This document shows positions 48,833-59,326 of a stretch of 64,000 nt of DNA, piece by piece. Under the pieces are notes generated by a model that saw only the letters and a program-made list of their open reading frames with translations, ran no database searches and had not been told where the DNA came from. Positions within the stretch are counted from its first letter, which is position 1, and each line of letters begins with the position of its first letter. The translations under genes and the position numbers were made by a program. Origin of the DNA: Pelomonas nitida (GTDB lineage Bacteria; Pseudomonadota; Gammaproteobacteria; Burkholderiales; Burkholderiaceae_C); assembly GCF_043555975.1 (NCBI RefSeq), contig NZ_JBIGIA010000002.1, positions 1 through 64,000 of the forward strand. Direction: 5' to 3'.

Positions 48833-50419
48833 TCAGGCGGCTTTCTCGGCCGCACCCGAGAAGGCGCCCTGGCGGATGTGCGCGTCGCCGCGCGCCTGGT
48901 GCACGATGTCGCCGCGCGCCACGCGGTCGCAGTAGTCGGCAAACCAGGACAGCGCCGCCTTCTCGATGAACTCGTGGGCGTAGGCGTCCACCGGCTCGAT
49001 GCCGGCGGCCTTCAGCTCGTCGCGCGGGCAGGCGCCGATCTTGGACACCAGCACGGCATGGCAGTCGTTGATGGCTTTGACGATGGAGGGCAGTTGCTCG
49101 TCCTCGCCGTAGCCGCCCTGGCAGTACAGGTCCACGCGGCGGTGGCCGACGAACAGCGCCTCGCCGCGGCTGACTTCGAAGATCTGGAATTCGGTTGCGT
49201 GCCCGAAGTGCTGGTTGACCTTGCCATGGCCCTCGGTCGCCACGGCGACCAGCAGCTTCATGTCCGGGTCGACGCCGGCATGCGTGGCCTGCGCGGCCAG
49301 CGCCTCCGATTTGGCTGCCACCTGGGCCTGCCGCTCGGCCTCCACCTGTTCCTGGTAGGCGCGGCGCTTGTCGAGGTCGTAGACCACGTCCATCTCGTCG
49401 ATCTTGTCGAGCGTGAACTCCTCGCTGCGGTCCTCGCCGAGCAGGCCGACCGCGTCGGCCCGGCACTGGCGGCAGTGCCGCATCAGGTTGGCGCCGCCGG
49501 CGCAGGCATCCTGCACGGCCTTGAGCTCCTGCGCGGTGGGGCCGCGCTGGCCGGTCAGCCCGAACACGGTGCCATGCTCGGCTTCCGAGATCAGCGGCAT
49601 GATGTTGTGCAGGAAGGCGCCGCGCTTCTTGACCTCGCGGTTGACCTCGATCAGGTGCTCGTCGTTGATGCCCGGGATGAGCACCGAATTGATCTTGGTG
49701 AGCACACCGCGCGCGGTGAGCATCTCCAGCCCCTGCATCTGGCGCTCGTGCAGGATCTTGGCGGCCTCATAGCCGGTGTAGCGCTTGTGGTTGTAGAAGA
49801 TCCACGGGTAGATCTTCTCGCCCACCGCCGGGTCCACCATGTTGATGGTGATGGTGACGTGGTCGATGTTGTACTTGACGATCTCGTCGACCTGGTCCGG
49901 CAGCGCCAGGCCGTTGGTGGACAGGCACAGCTTGATGTCGGGCGCCTGCTCGTGAAGCATGCGCATGGTGTCGAAGGTCTTCTTCGGGTTGGCCAGCGAG
50001 TCGCCCGGGCCGGCGATGCCCAGCACCGTCATCTGCGGGATTTCGCTGGCCACGGCCAGCACCTTCTTCACGGCCTGGTCGGGCGTGAGCTTCTGGCTGA
50101 CGACGCCGGGGCGGCTCTCGTTGCTGCAGTCGTATTTGCGATTGCAGTAGTTGCACTGGATGTTGCAGGCCGGCGCCACGGCCACGTGCATGCGTGCGTA
50201 GTGGTGGTGGGCCTCCTCCGAGTAGCAGGGATGGTTCTTGACCTTCTCCCAGATCTCGGCGGGCATGTCGTCCGGCCCGCCGGAGGAGCCGCAGCTGGAC
50301 TTGCCCGCGCCTCCCGTGCTGCTGCAACCGCCGGCGGCGACTGTCTCCAGGATCTGGCTGACGGCCTGGCGGGACTTGCTCAGGTTGCTGGCGTCAACGT
50401 AGGCGGTGGCTTGCGACAT
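48833..50419 (-). CDS. nifB: NifB, radical SAM FeMo-co core synthase
   Basis: A 528-residue protein. The radical-SAM motif is CNIQCNYC (after VAVAPA, near residue 85), and SRPGVVSQKLTPDQAVKKVL and TGQRGPTAQELKAVQDACAG follow. The C-terminal part from about residue 390 is a NifX-like cofactor-binding domain with QHFGHATEFQIFEVSRGEAL. It makes the [8Fe-9S-C] NifB-co precursor. It heads a roughly 10 kb operon. A sigma-54 promoter and a perfect NifA site lie upstream. Confidence 0.98.
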   Translation of the reverse strand: MSQATAYVDASNLSKSRQAVSQILETVAAGGCSSTGGAGKSSCGSSGGPDDMPAEIWEKVKNHPCYSEEAHHHYARMHVAVAPACNIQCNYCNRKYDCSNESRPGVVSQKLTPDQAVKKVLAVASEIPQMTVLGIAGPGDSLANPKKTFDTMRMLHEQAPDIKLCLSTNGLALPDQVDEIVKYNIDHVTITINMVDPAVGEKIYPWIFYNHKRYTGYEAAKILHERQMQGLEMLTARGVLTKINSVLIPGINDEHLIEVNREVKKRGAFLHNIMPLISEAEHGTVFGLTGQRGPTAQELKAVQDACAGGANLMRHCRQCRADAVGLLGEDRSEEFTLDKIDEMDVVYDLDKRRAYQEQVEAERQAQVAAKSEALAAQATHAGVDPDMKLLVAVATEGHGKVNQHFGHATEFQIFEVSRGEALFVGHRRVDLYCQGGYGEDEQLPSIVKAINDCHAVLVSKIGACPRDELKAAGIEPVDAYAHEFIEKAALSWFADYCDRVARGDIVHQARGDAHIRQGAFSGAAEKAA

Positions 50420-50455
50420 CGGCTGACCTCATGGCGTTGGGTGTGCCCTCTCATT

Positions 50456-50470
50456 GCGAGAGCCGTGCCA
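50456..50470 (-). promoter_or_regulatory. Sigma-54 promoter of the nifB operon
   Basis: On the minus strand TGGCACGGCTCTCGC has a perfect -24 element and GG-N10-GC spacing. The predicted start is near 50444, about 25 nt before the nifB ATG. Confidence 0.85.
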
Positions 50471-50536
50471 AGGCCGTGCAGCCGCGCCTTCCCTTACGAA
50501 TCAGTCACTTGCACGCTTGCCCCGCGCTGCGGCGGG

Positions 50537-50552
50537 TGTTTCGTTGCCGACA
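50537..50552. promoter_or_regulatory. NifA activator site between nifB and the receiver-like gene
   Basis: TGT-TTCGTTGCCG-ACA is an exact TGT-N10-ACA site about 100 nt before the predicted nifB start and about 97 nt before the start of the divergent gene. It may serve both. Confidence 0.88.
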
Positions 50553-50614
50553 AACCCAACATCCACGACGCGCGCGGCGGCGCCTGCCGGCCCCGCGTCG
50601 CTGTGAGTGGGCTG

Positions 50615-50630
50615 CGGCACGCGGCTTGCG
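50615..50630 (+). promoter_or_regulatory. Sigma-54 promoter of the receiver-like gene
   Basis: CGGCACGCGGCTTGCG has GG (50616-50617) and GC (50628-50629) at exact spacing and a TTGC -12. The predicted start is near 50641, about 31 nt before the ATG. Confidence 0.8.
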
Positions 50631-50671
50631 TGAAGGCCGGGTACCCGAGAACGGACTGGCAGGAGAGCCCC

Positions 50672-51094
50672 ATGCAGATCGGTGTCGACACGGCCCGCGC
50701 GGTCGAGAGCAAGCGTGCCTTCATCCTGGACCTGGACGACGTGAGCGCCACGGCGCTGCAGTTCATGCTGGCCGATGAGCTGGAGGTGCATGTGTTCCCC
50801 GGCAGTGCCCAGGCGCAGCAGCACCCGGCCGCCGACCGCGTGGACGTGCTGCTGCTGGGCGCCAGCGTCATCGAGGCCGAGTCGCCAATGGTGGTTGAAC
50901 GCCTTCAGCAAGCCTGGCCCGGTGTGCCGGTGCTGGCCTTCGGGCCGGCGGCAGACGCCGGGGTTCAGGCTGCGCTCGCGCAGGGCGCGCGCACGGCCAT
51001 CGAGCGGCCTTTCAAGCTGGAAACGGTGCGCCGCAAGGTCAACGCACACATCGGGCGGCGTGCGTTGCTCGACATCCCGGTGGCGCGGGCTTGA
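50672..51094 (+). CDS. Receiver-like (REC) protein without phosphorylation site
   Basis: A 140-residue protein whose pattern (FILDLDDVSATALQFMLADE, then VDVLLLGASVIEAESPMVVE, then ARTAIERPFKLETVRRKVNA) is that of a response-regulator receiver domain. The phosphorylatable aspartate is replaced (Gly-63), and the usual KPF reads RPF (Arg-112), so it should not be a normal phosphoreceiver. GGAGAG lies 6 nt before ATG. A sigma-54 promoter and a NifA site shared with nifB imply it is expressed during nitrogen fixation. No output domain is present. Confidence 0.72.
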   Translation: MQIGVDTARAVESKRAFILDLDDVSATALQFMLADELEVHVFPGSAQAQQHPAADRVDVLLLGASVIEAESPMVVERLQQAWPGVPVLAFGPAADAGVQAALAQGARTAIERPFKLETVRRKVNAHIGRRALLDIPVARA

Positions 51095-51217
51095 GGCCAG
51101 GGGGCCGGCGGAGGAGGCCGGCCTCAAACGGGGCGGGGAGCCCCGCAGTGATTCGTTGAAGCCCCCAGGCGTCTCACCGAGATCTGGGGGCGTGCCGGGC
51201 CGAAGCGGCCCGCGGCA

Positions 51218-52345
51218 TCAACGGCGGAACTTGCCCGACTGGTCGATGATGGCCAGGTCCACGTAGTCCATGCCGCTGTGGTCGGTGGCGCTGTAGCCGA
51301 CCTCCACGCCGCCCAGATCGAAGCGGCCCAGGCTTTCCAGCGCCTTGCGCAAGCCTTCACGCGTGGGCTGCTTGCCGGCGCGCTTGAGGCCTTCCACCAG
51401 CACCTTGGCCGAGGCGTAGCCCTCCACCATGCTCGGCGTGAGTTCGGTACCGGCCTTGCGGGCGGCTTCCGTGGCTTCCTTGATGATGGGCTTGGCCATG
51501 GAGCGCTCGTACGGGAACACCTGGCTGACGATGACGCCATGGCCGACGTCGCCGAGGTCCTTGATGAAAGCGGCCGATGCGTTGTTGGACAGCGTGACGA
51601 GCTGGGCGGTCGAGCCCGTGGCCCGCACGGCCTTCATGCCTTCCACCGCCGCGGCGACGGAGCCGATGAACATCACGGCCTGGGGCTGGGGCTGGGCTGC
51701 CATCACCTTGGCGACGATGGGCGTCAGCTCGGGCTTGCTGCGGTCGAACTTCACATGGGCCACCGGCTGCTTGTTCGTCTTGGCCAGCCCGGCGAGCGCG
51801 CCCTGGACGGCGTCCTCGCCGAAGCTGTCGTTGGTCTGGACGATGGCGATCCGGTTGATGCCGATCAGGCTCAGGTGCTCGATCGCGCGTTCGGCCTCGC
51901 GCTGGTAGCTGGCGCGCACGTTGAACACCCAGGGCTGCAGCGGCTTGTGCAACACCATGGCACCGGTCGACGGTGCGACCAGCACGATCTTGTGCTCGGC
52001 CAGCAGCGGCAGCACGGCTTGCGTGTGCGGCGTGCCGCGGGTGAGGAACAGCGCCAGCGCACCCTTGTTGATCAGGGCTGCGGCGTTGGTGGCGGTCAGC
52101 TTGGGGTCGAACTGGTCGTCCATCGACAGCAGCTTGATCTTCTCGCCGTGCACGCCACCTTCGGCGTTCACGGTGTCGAAATACATCGACGCGCCGGCGG
52201 TGACTTCCTTGACGCTGCCAGCGGCCGCGCCGGTGAAGCCGGCTGTCTGGCCGATGAGCAATTCCGCCTTGGCTGCGCCGAGCATGCCGGCGGTGGCCAG
52301 CAATGCGGCGAGGGCGCGATGGGCGAATCGCCGTGATGGGGTCAT
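51218..52345 (-). CDS. ABC transporter substrate-binding protein (LivJ-like)
   Basis: A 375-residue periplasmic binding protein of the branched-chain amino acid/amide type. A signal peptide (ALAALLATAGMLGAAKA) precedes ELLIGQTAGFTGAAAGSVKE, and segments such as INRIAIVQTNDSFGEDAVQG match the family's type I fold. Ligand and permease genes are not visible nearby, so it is an orphan here. It ends 123 nt from the receiver-like gene. ATG at 52345 fits the signal peptide. Confidence 0.9.
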   Translation of the reverse strand: MTPSRRFAHRALAALLATAGMLGAAKAELLIGQTAGFTGAAAGSVKEVTAGASMYFDTVNAEGGVHGEKIKLLSMDDQFDPKLTATNAAALINKGALALFLTRGTPHTQAVLPLLAEHKIVLVAPSTGAMVLHKPLQPWVFNVRASYQREAERAIEHLSLIGINRIAIVQTNDSFGEDAVQGALAGLAKTNKQPVAHVKFDRSKPELTPIVAKVMAAQPQPQAVMFIGSVAAAVEGMKAVRATGSTAQLVTLSNNASAAFIKDLGDVGHGVIVSQVFPYERSMAKPIIKEATEAARKAGTELTPSMVEGYASAKVLVEGLKRAGKQPTREGLRKALESLGRFDLGGVEVGYSATDHSGMDYVDLAIIDQSGKFRR

Positions 52346-52689
52346 GGGTGTCTCCGGGAGGTTTCCGCCGGGCAAGTCCAGCGAAAGCGTGTGGTGGGCG
52401 GCTCGTGGAGTGAGCCAGGGAAGCGCCGCATTCGAGCATGCGCCGGAGCGGCCTGCGGTGTCAGGCGCCGGCTGCAGCGGCCACAGGCGCGAACAAATCG
52501 ACGCCTGCTGGCCTGGCGTGATGCGAGCGGGGCGGCAGTCTACGGGGCGCGGCGGGTTCGCCGGCTGTCCGCAGCCTGTGTGGTGAGCCCGATCTAAAAG
52601 CGCAGTTTCATGCGGTTTCGTGCGGTTTCGGTGCTACACAGCGACGCGCACCGCGCCGCCTCTGAAGCCATCTCGCACGCCGGCAGGGA
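52346..52689. other. Intergenic region between the binding-protein gene and nifA
   Basis: No gene is supported in this 344-nt gap. It should contain the promoter of the binding-protein gene (minus strand) and the 3-prime end of nifA. The only pattern seen is a short tandem repeat, TGCGGTTTCG twice, near 52610-52630. No sigma-54 promoter or NifA site was found. Confidence 0.5.
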
Positions 52690-54489
<1,800 letters not shown>

Positions 54490-54626
54490 AACCACCTCCT
54501 CGCGGGTGTCAATGCAGGATCACGGCCGCGCCATTCCGGGGCACGCCCGCTGACCTGCAGATACATGCAAGAAACCCGCCTGCTGGCACCCGCCATCGCG
54601 CCCGGGCGCGGTGCCGCACTCATCAT

Positions 54627-54640
54627 TTGACGAGGATCAG
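54627..54640. promoter_or_regulatory. Possible FNR/FixK-type site upstream of nifA
   Basis: TTGAC-GAGG-ATCAG is close to TTGAY-N4-ATCAA but has one mismatch in the second half. It lies about 140 nt upstream of nifA in the rrf2-nifA gap and could tie nifA to oxygen. Confidence 0.35.
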
Positions 54641-54670
54641 GAATCGGCGTGTTTTCTCCCTCACTGAACG

Positions 54671-55198
54671 TCAATCCGCATCAATCAGCGCCGCAGCCAG
54701 TGCAAACACACTGTTAGCGTGCGTGGGGATGCGGACGGGCTCCAGCACAGGTCGGGTCGAGATGCCCCGCCGCAGTGCGTGGCCTGCTTCATCGCAGGGA
54801 TCGGCCTGGTGCGCTTCGGGCTCGTCGTTGACGAGATCTTGCAGCGACACCGCCGCCAGGCAGCGCGTCATTGCGCGGCTCAGCAGCGGCCAGCTGCCTT
54901 GCAGCTTGCTCGTGCTGGTGCCTGCCTTGGGCGCCTTGTCGACGGCGGCCACGATGTCGGCGATGCTGATGTCGCGCGCGGCCCGCGCGAGCTGATAGCC
55001 GCCGCCGGGCCCGCGCAGCGACTGCACCAGCCCGCCGCGACGCAGCGGGCCGAAGACCTGCTCGACGCTGGACAGCGAGATGTCCAGATGCGCGCACAGC
55101 TGCGGCAGGGCCAGCGGGCTTTCCTGGGCGCAGCGCTCCAGGCTGACCATGGCGGCCACGGCAATGTAGGCGCGGCTGCTCAGTGTGAAGTTCAGCAT
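54671..55198 (-). CDS. Rrf2-family regulator (IscR-like, cysteine cluster incomplete)
   Basis: A 175-residue Rrf2 protein. The winged helix (TLSSRAYIAVAAMVSLERCA, then DISLSSVEQVFGPLRRGGLV and GPGGGYQLARAARDISIADI) is clear. The region that in IscR holds three clustered cysteines (C-x5-C-x5-C) has only one (MTRCLAAVSL), so a standard [2Fe-2S] ligand set is not present. It lies between fixX and nifA on the same strand. Control of nifA or of the fix genes is suggested by position. Confidence 0.85.
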   Translation of the reverse strand: MLNFTLSSRAYIAVAAMVSLERCAQESPLALPQLCAHLDISLSSVEQVFGPLRRGGLVQSLRGPGGGYQLARAARDISIADIVAAVDKAPKAGTSTSKLQGSWPLLSRAMTRCLAAVSLQDLVNDEPEAHQADPCDEAGHALRRGISTRPVLEPVRIPTHANSVFALAAALIDAD

Positions 55199-55208
55199 GT
55201 GGTCCCCT

Positions 55209-55508
55209 TCAGCCGAACTTGAACAGGATGCCGTGCCCGCCGCGCGGGTATTCCCACGCGACGTTCGTGTGCTCCGTGCAGATGACCCGGCAGCTGCCGC
55301 ACTCCAGGCAGCCGTCGGTGATCAGCGTGACGCGTCCATTGCCTTCGGCCTTGTAGCAGGCGGCCGGGCAGATGAAGGTGCACTGCTGCGTCTGACAGGC
55401 GTTGGTGCAGATGTCCGCATCCTTGATCTGGATGTGCGGGCGGCCATGGTCGACCTTGTAGCGGTTCTGGAAGAGCTTTTCTTCCACGTTGACGGTGACG
55501 GCGTTCAT
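55209..55508 (-). CDS. fixX: FixX ferredoxin-like protein
   Basis: A 99-residue protein with cysteines in CTNACQTQQCTFICPAACYK and CLECGSCRVICTEH, a FixX-type 4Fe-4S domain. It is the ferredoxin component of the FixABCX electron-bifurcating complex that sends low-potential electrons to nitrogenase. Its ATG overlaps the fixC stop (ATGA). It is the last fix gene, 10 nt before rrf2. Confidence 0.95.
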   Translation of the reverse strand: MNAVTVNVEEKLFQNRYKVDHGRPHIQIKDADICTNACQTQQCTFICPAACYKAEGNGRVTLITDGCLECGSCRVICTEHTNVAWEYPRGGHGILFKFG

Positions 55509-56812
55509 CGCGTACCTCTCCAGAGCTTGAATGCATCGCCCACCAGGCCGGTGAGCCGGCGGGCCGTCTTGAAGCTGCCCATGACTTCGCGCTGCTTGGT
55601 CATCTTGTCGATGCCATCGACCGTGAACATCGTCTTGGCGGCACGGTTGAGCAGGGCAGGGTAGGTGGTGAAGAACTGCGGGCTGGATTCGAGGATCTCC
55701 GGCAGCCGCCGGTATTTCTTCAAATCCTTCATGACGAAGCTCTCGTCCAGCGCGTCCTTGTAGGCCTTGAGCGTGCGTGCGGTCAGGGGCCTGTCGGCGG
55801 CCTTCGCGGCGATGACGGTCTCGGCCGCCAGGCGACCGGTGGTCATCGCCAGGTTGGAGCCCTCGCGGTGCGCGGCATTCACGAAGCCGCCGGAGTCGCC
55901 GACGATCATCCAGCCGTCGCCGTAGATGCGCGGCACGGCGTTGAAGCCGCCTTCGGGGATAAGGTGGGCGCAGTACTCCTTCATCTCGCCGCCTTCGATC
56001 AGCGGCGCGATGGCGGGGTGCTGCTTGAGCTTTTCGAGCAGCGCGTAAGGCGTGGTGCGGTTGGGGTTGGTCTTGAAGTCGGCCAGCATGCAGCCGACGC
56101 CGATCGTCAGCGAATCCTTGTTCGTGTAGAGGAAGCCCGTGCCCACCATGCCTTCGGTGACCGAGCCCATCATCTCGATGACGACGCCTTCCTCCTCCTT
56201 GATGTTGAAACGCGCCTGGATGGTTTCCTCCGGCAGGAACAGGATCTCCTTGACGGCCAGTGCCACGCTCTTGGGCGACAGCTCGCCGTGAAAGCCCGCC
56301 TTGCGGGCGAGCGTGGAGTTCACGCCGTCGGCCAGGACGACGACATCGGCGTAGACCTCGCCGCCCATGCGGTCGCAGCGCACGCCAGCCACACGCTCGC
56401 CGTCGAGCAGCAACTCCTCCACCGTGGTCTCGCAGATCAGCAGCACGCCGGCCTCGCGCACCTTGCTGGAGAACCACTTGTCGAACTGCGCCCGGATGAT
56501 GGTGTAGCGGTTGTAGGGCGGCTTGTTGTAGTCGTCGCTGCGGTAGTGGCTGCCGACGAAGCTGTTGTCGTCGAGCATCCACATGCGCTGCTCGATGATG
56601 TGGCGCTCCAGCGGCGCGTCGTCGCGGAAGTCGGGAATGATCTTCTCGAGCGCGTCGGAGTACAGGATGGCGCCTTGCACATTCTTGCTGCCGGGGTACT
56701 CGCCGCGCTCGATCTGCAGCACCTTCAACCCCGCCTTGGCCATCGTGTAGGCCGCCGCGTTGCCGGAGGGGCCGGCGCCGACGACGATGGCGTCGAACTT
56801 TTCTTGGCTCAT
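55505..56812 (-). CDS. fixC: FixC flavoprotein (ETF-quinone oxidoreductase-like)
   Basis: A 435-residue FAD protein. The N-terminus FDAIVVGAGPSGNAAAYTMA is the Rossmann motif, and IYGDGWMIVGDSGGFVNAAH the C-terminal FAD motif. In FixABCX it accepts electrons from FixAB and passes one to quinone and one to ferredoxin. Length and order fixA-B-C-X are typical of aerobic diazotrophs. Confidence 0.96.
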   Translation of the reverse strand: MSQEKFDAIVVGAGPSGNAAAYTMAKAGLKVLQIERGEYPGSKNVQGAILYSDALEKIIPDFRDDAPLERHIIEQRMWMLDDNSFVGSHYRSDDYNKPPYNRYTIIRAQFDKWFSSKVREAGVLLICETTVEELLLDGERVAGVRCDRMGGEVYADVVVLADGVNSTLARKAGFHGELSPKSVALAVKEILFLPEETIQARFNIKEEEGVVIEMMGSVTEGMVGTGFLYTNKDSLTIGVGCMLADFKTNPNRTTPYALLEKLKQHPAIAPLIEGGEMKEYCAHLIPEGGFNAVPRIYGDGWMIVGDSGGFVNAAHREGSNLAMTTGRLAAETVIAAKAADRPLTARTLKAYKDALDESFVMKDLKKYRRLPEILESSPQFFTTYPALLNRAAKTMFTVDGIDKMTKQREVMGSFKTARRLTGLVGDAFKLWRGTR

Positions 56813-56881
56813 GACTGATGCTCCGATCGAGGAAAGTGAGGGGCCGTTGCGGGCCCGGCGTGGGCGTGGCGCGCACTCATG

Positions 56882-58015
56882 TCAAGCGGCGCGGCGGATG
56901 CGCTTGTCCAGGTGGGTGCGGAAGGCCTGCGTCAGCACCGGCAGCACCTGCATCGCGTTGCCAACGATGCCGTGGTGCGCGAAGTCGAAGATGGGGGCGT
57001 TCGGGTCGGTGTTGATGGCGACGATGATGTCGCTGGCCTCCATGCCCACGCGGTGCTGGATGGCGCCGGACACGCCGGCGGCGATGTAGAGCTTCGGCCG
57101 CACGGTCTTGCCCGTCTGGCCCACCTGGCGTTCGGCCTCCAGCCAGCCGGCCTGCGTCACCGCGCGGGTGGCGCCCACCTCGGCGCCAAGCACGCGCGCC
57201 AGCTCCCACACGAGGCGGCAGTTGTCGGCGTTCTTCATGCCCTTGCCGGCCGTCACGATGATATCGGCGTAGGTCAGGTTCACCGTGTTGCGGCTGGTGT
57301 CGGGAATGAACTCCAGCAGCTTGGTGACGATGTCGGTCTCGATCATGCCCAGGCCCATCGTGATGATGTCGCCGGTGCGGCTGTCGTCGCGGCGCGGCAT
57401 GGGCGCGGTGCGCGGGCGCATCGTGGCCATCTGCGGCCGGTAGGCCAGCGTCATGATCGTGCACAGCAGCGAGCCGCCGAACGTGGGGCGGGTGGCCGCC
57501 AGCGCGCGGCCGTCGATGTTGAGCTCCGTGCAGTCGGCCGTCAGCCCGGTGGCCAGCGTGGTGGCGACCGAGCCGGCCAGGTCGCGGCCCATGGTGGTGG
57601 CGCCCAGCAGCAGGATTTCGGGCTGGTACTGGTTGACCAGGTCGGTCATGCCCTTGGTGAAGGGCTCGTTGCGGTAGCCCTGCAGCACCGGGTCTCGCAT
57701 CACGTAGGCGTGGTCGGCGCCATAGGCATAGGCCTCCTTGGCGAAGGCTTCCAGCGGGTCGCCCGGGCCGCCGAGCAGCACGCCGCTCACGTCCACGCCC
57801 AGCTTGTCGGCCAGCTTGCGCGCTTCGCCCATGAGCTCCCAGCTGACCGGGTGCACATGGCCGCGGTCGTGCTCGACGAACACCCACACGCCCTTGTAGG
57901 CCTTCAGGTGCTCGGGCAGCTCGGTGCTGCGGCCGCTGCGGCCGGCGGTCTTCAGCGCGCCACCGGCGGCACCGGCACCACCGCTGCTGGGCTCGGGTTT
58001 GGCGTTTGCATTCAT
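56882..58015 (-). CDS. fixB: FixB (electron transfer flavoprotein alpha-like)
   Basis: A 377-residue protein of the ETF alpha family. The FAD-binding C-terminus contains VGQTGKTVRPKLYIAAGVSG and AINTDPNAPIFDFAHHGIVG. The N-terminal 35-residue extension rich in Gly/Ala is unlike most FixB. With FixA it forms the bifurcating ETF. It is separated from fixC by 69 nt. Confidence 0.95.
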   Translation of the reverse strand: MNANAKPEPSSGGAGAAGGALKTAGRSGRSTELPEHLKAYKGVWVFVEHDRGHVHPVSWELMGEARKLADKLGVDVSGVLLGGPGDPLEAFAKEAYAYGADHAYVMRDPVLQGYRNEPFTKGMTDLVNQYQPEILLLGATTMGRDLAGSVATTLATGLTADCTELNIDGRALAATRPTFGGSLLCTIMTLAYRPQMATMRPRTAPMPRRDDSRTGDIITMGLGMIETDIVTKLLEFIPDTSRNTVNLTYADIIVTAGKGMKNADNCRLVWELARVLGAEVGATRAVTQAGWLEAERQVGQTGKTVRPKLYIAAGVSGAIQHRVGMEASDIIVAINTDPNAPIFDFAHHGIVGNAMQVLPVLTQAFRTHLDKRIRRAA

Positions 58016-58034
58016 GTCGCGTCTCCTTGGGCGA

Positions 58035-58883
58035 TCAGGCCGACAGGCGTTCCACGGTCTCTTCCTCCAGCGTCGGGTGCGTGGTGAAGATCTTCTGGAT
58101 GAGGTTGAGGCAGACGTCGTTGACGCTGCTGTCCGACACCACCTGCACGTCGGCCTTCTCGCTGCGCGGCTTGGGGCCGAACACCTTGCTGACGATGGTG
58201 GGCGAGCCCTTGAGGCCGATCTTGGTGAGGTCCTCGATGCCGGCGTCTTCCTTGTTCCACTTGCGCACGGGGCAGCGCGCGGCGCGCAGCATGTCCTCCA
58301 TGGTCGCGAAGCGCATCTCGTTCGTGCCTTCCAGCATCGTGATCAGGCTGGGCAGCGTGGTGTCGAGCAGCTGCACGCCGCCTTCGGCGCGCCGCTCGAC
58401 CTGGATGCGGCAGGCATCGAGGTCGACCTTGACGATCTTGCTGACGTAGGTGAGCAGGTTCAGCCCCAGCCGCTTGGCCACGCCGGGGCCGACCTGCGCG
58501 GTGTCGCCGTCGATGGTCTGCTTGCCCGTGAACACCAGGTCCACGGCCTGCTCCTGGCCGATCTTGCGGATGGCGGCGGCCAGCGCGTAGGACGTCGCCA
58601 GCGTGTCGGCCCCCGCAAAGGCTCGGTCGGTCACGAGGATGGCGTCGGTGGCGCCGAAGCTCAGGCACTTGCGCAGCGCGTCCTCGGCCTGCGGCGGGCC
58701 CATGCACAGCATGGTGACGCGGCCGCCAAACTGATCCTTCAGGCGCAGCGCCTCTTCCAGCGCGAACAGGTCGTAGGGGTTGACGATGGCCGGCACGCCC
58801 TGACGCATGATGGTGTTGGTGACCGGGTGGACGCGGATCTGCGCCGAGTCCGGCACCTGCTTGATGCAGACGACGATGTGCAT
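58035..58883 (-). CDS. fixA: FixA (electron transfer flavoprotein beta-like)
   Basis: A 282-residue ETF beta-family protein starting HIVVCIKQVPDSAQIRVHPV. DLVFTGKQTIDGDTAQVGPG is the conserved family loop. It binds NAD(H) side electrons for the Fix complex. ATG at 58883 follows GGAG. It is preceded by nifW at 58916 on the same strand. Confidence 0.96.
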   Translation of the reverse strand: MHIVVCIKQVPDSAQIRVHPVTNTIMRQGVPAIVNPYDLFALEEALRLKDQFGGRVTMLCMGPPQAEDALRKCLSFGATDAILVTDRAFAGADTLATSYALAAAIRKIGQEQAVDLVFTGKQTIDGDTAQVGPGVAKRLGLNLLTYVSKIVKVDLDACRIQVERRAEGGVQLLDTTLPSLITMLEGTNEMRFATMEDMLRAARCPVRKWNKEDAGIEDLTKIGLKGSPTIVSKVFGPKPRSEKADVQVVSDSSVNDVCLNLIQKIFTTHPTLEEETVERLSA

Positions 58884-58915
58884 GGGAGGCTCCTCCGTGT
58901 GGGTGCGACGCGCTG

Positions 58916-59314
58916 TCAGGCCGGACCGGCCAGGGGAAGCGCCTGCGGCTCGCTGCGGCGCACATCACCGTCCGCGCGCGGTGCCGGGCGTGCCAGGGGC
59001 AGCGTCTGACGCAGGCTCTCCAGCGAGACGTGCTGACGGCCATCGGCGTCCTGGAACACCTTGAACACCTTCTCGCGGTAGGCGGTGGAGGTCGTGAAGT
59101 CCTGGTAGGCCTGGGTCAGCATCTCGCGGTAGCGGCGGAACAACTCCACGTCGTCCAGCCCCTTGAGCCCCTCGGCGCGGTGGAGGTATTGGTAGAAGCG
59201 CTTGAGGATGTGCAGCCGGTTCACGTGCACGACGTGTTCGTCGTAGGGGATGCCGAAGAATTCCAGGAACTCGTTGGCGCTGGACAGCGCCTTGAGTTGT
59301 TGCATGAGGTCCAT
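58916..59314 (-). CDS. nifW: NifW, nitrogenase-protective protein
   Basis: A 132-residue NifW: LMQQLKALSSANEFLEFFGI, then VVHVNRLHILKRFYQYLHRA and FRRYREMLTQAYQDFTTSTA are family hallmarks. NifW is linked to protection or maturation of the MoFe protein. The C-terminal 30 residues are Pro/Arg-rich and not conserved. It starts 12 nt after the nifV stop. Confidence 0.95.
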   Translation of the reverse strand: MDLMQQLKALSSANEFLEFFGIPYDEHVVHVNRLHILKRFYQYLHRAEGLKGLDDVELFRRYREMLTQAYQDFTTSTAYREKVFKVFQDADGRQHVSLESLRQTLPLARPAPRADGDVRRSEPQALPLAGPA

Positions 59315-59326
59315 GGTGGGTCTCCT

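Noticed and set aside
47855..51094. 1079-codon plus-strand frame ending with the receiver-like gene
   Set aside because: Only the last 140 codons (from 50672) have a ribosome site and a folded pattern; the rest is antisense to nifB, fdxN, iscA and the TPR gene.
54567..54581. Sigma-54-like GG-N10-GC upstream of nifA on the minus strand
   Set aside because: The spacing is right and the -12 is TTGC, but the -24 (AGGCGG) departs from TGGCAC and no activator site is near, so I do not call it a promoter.
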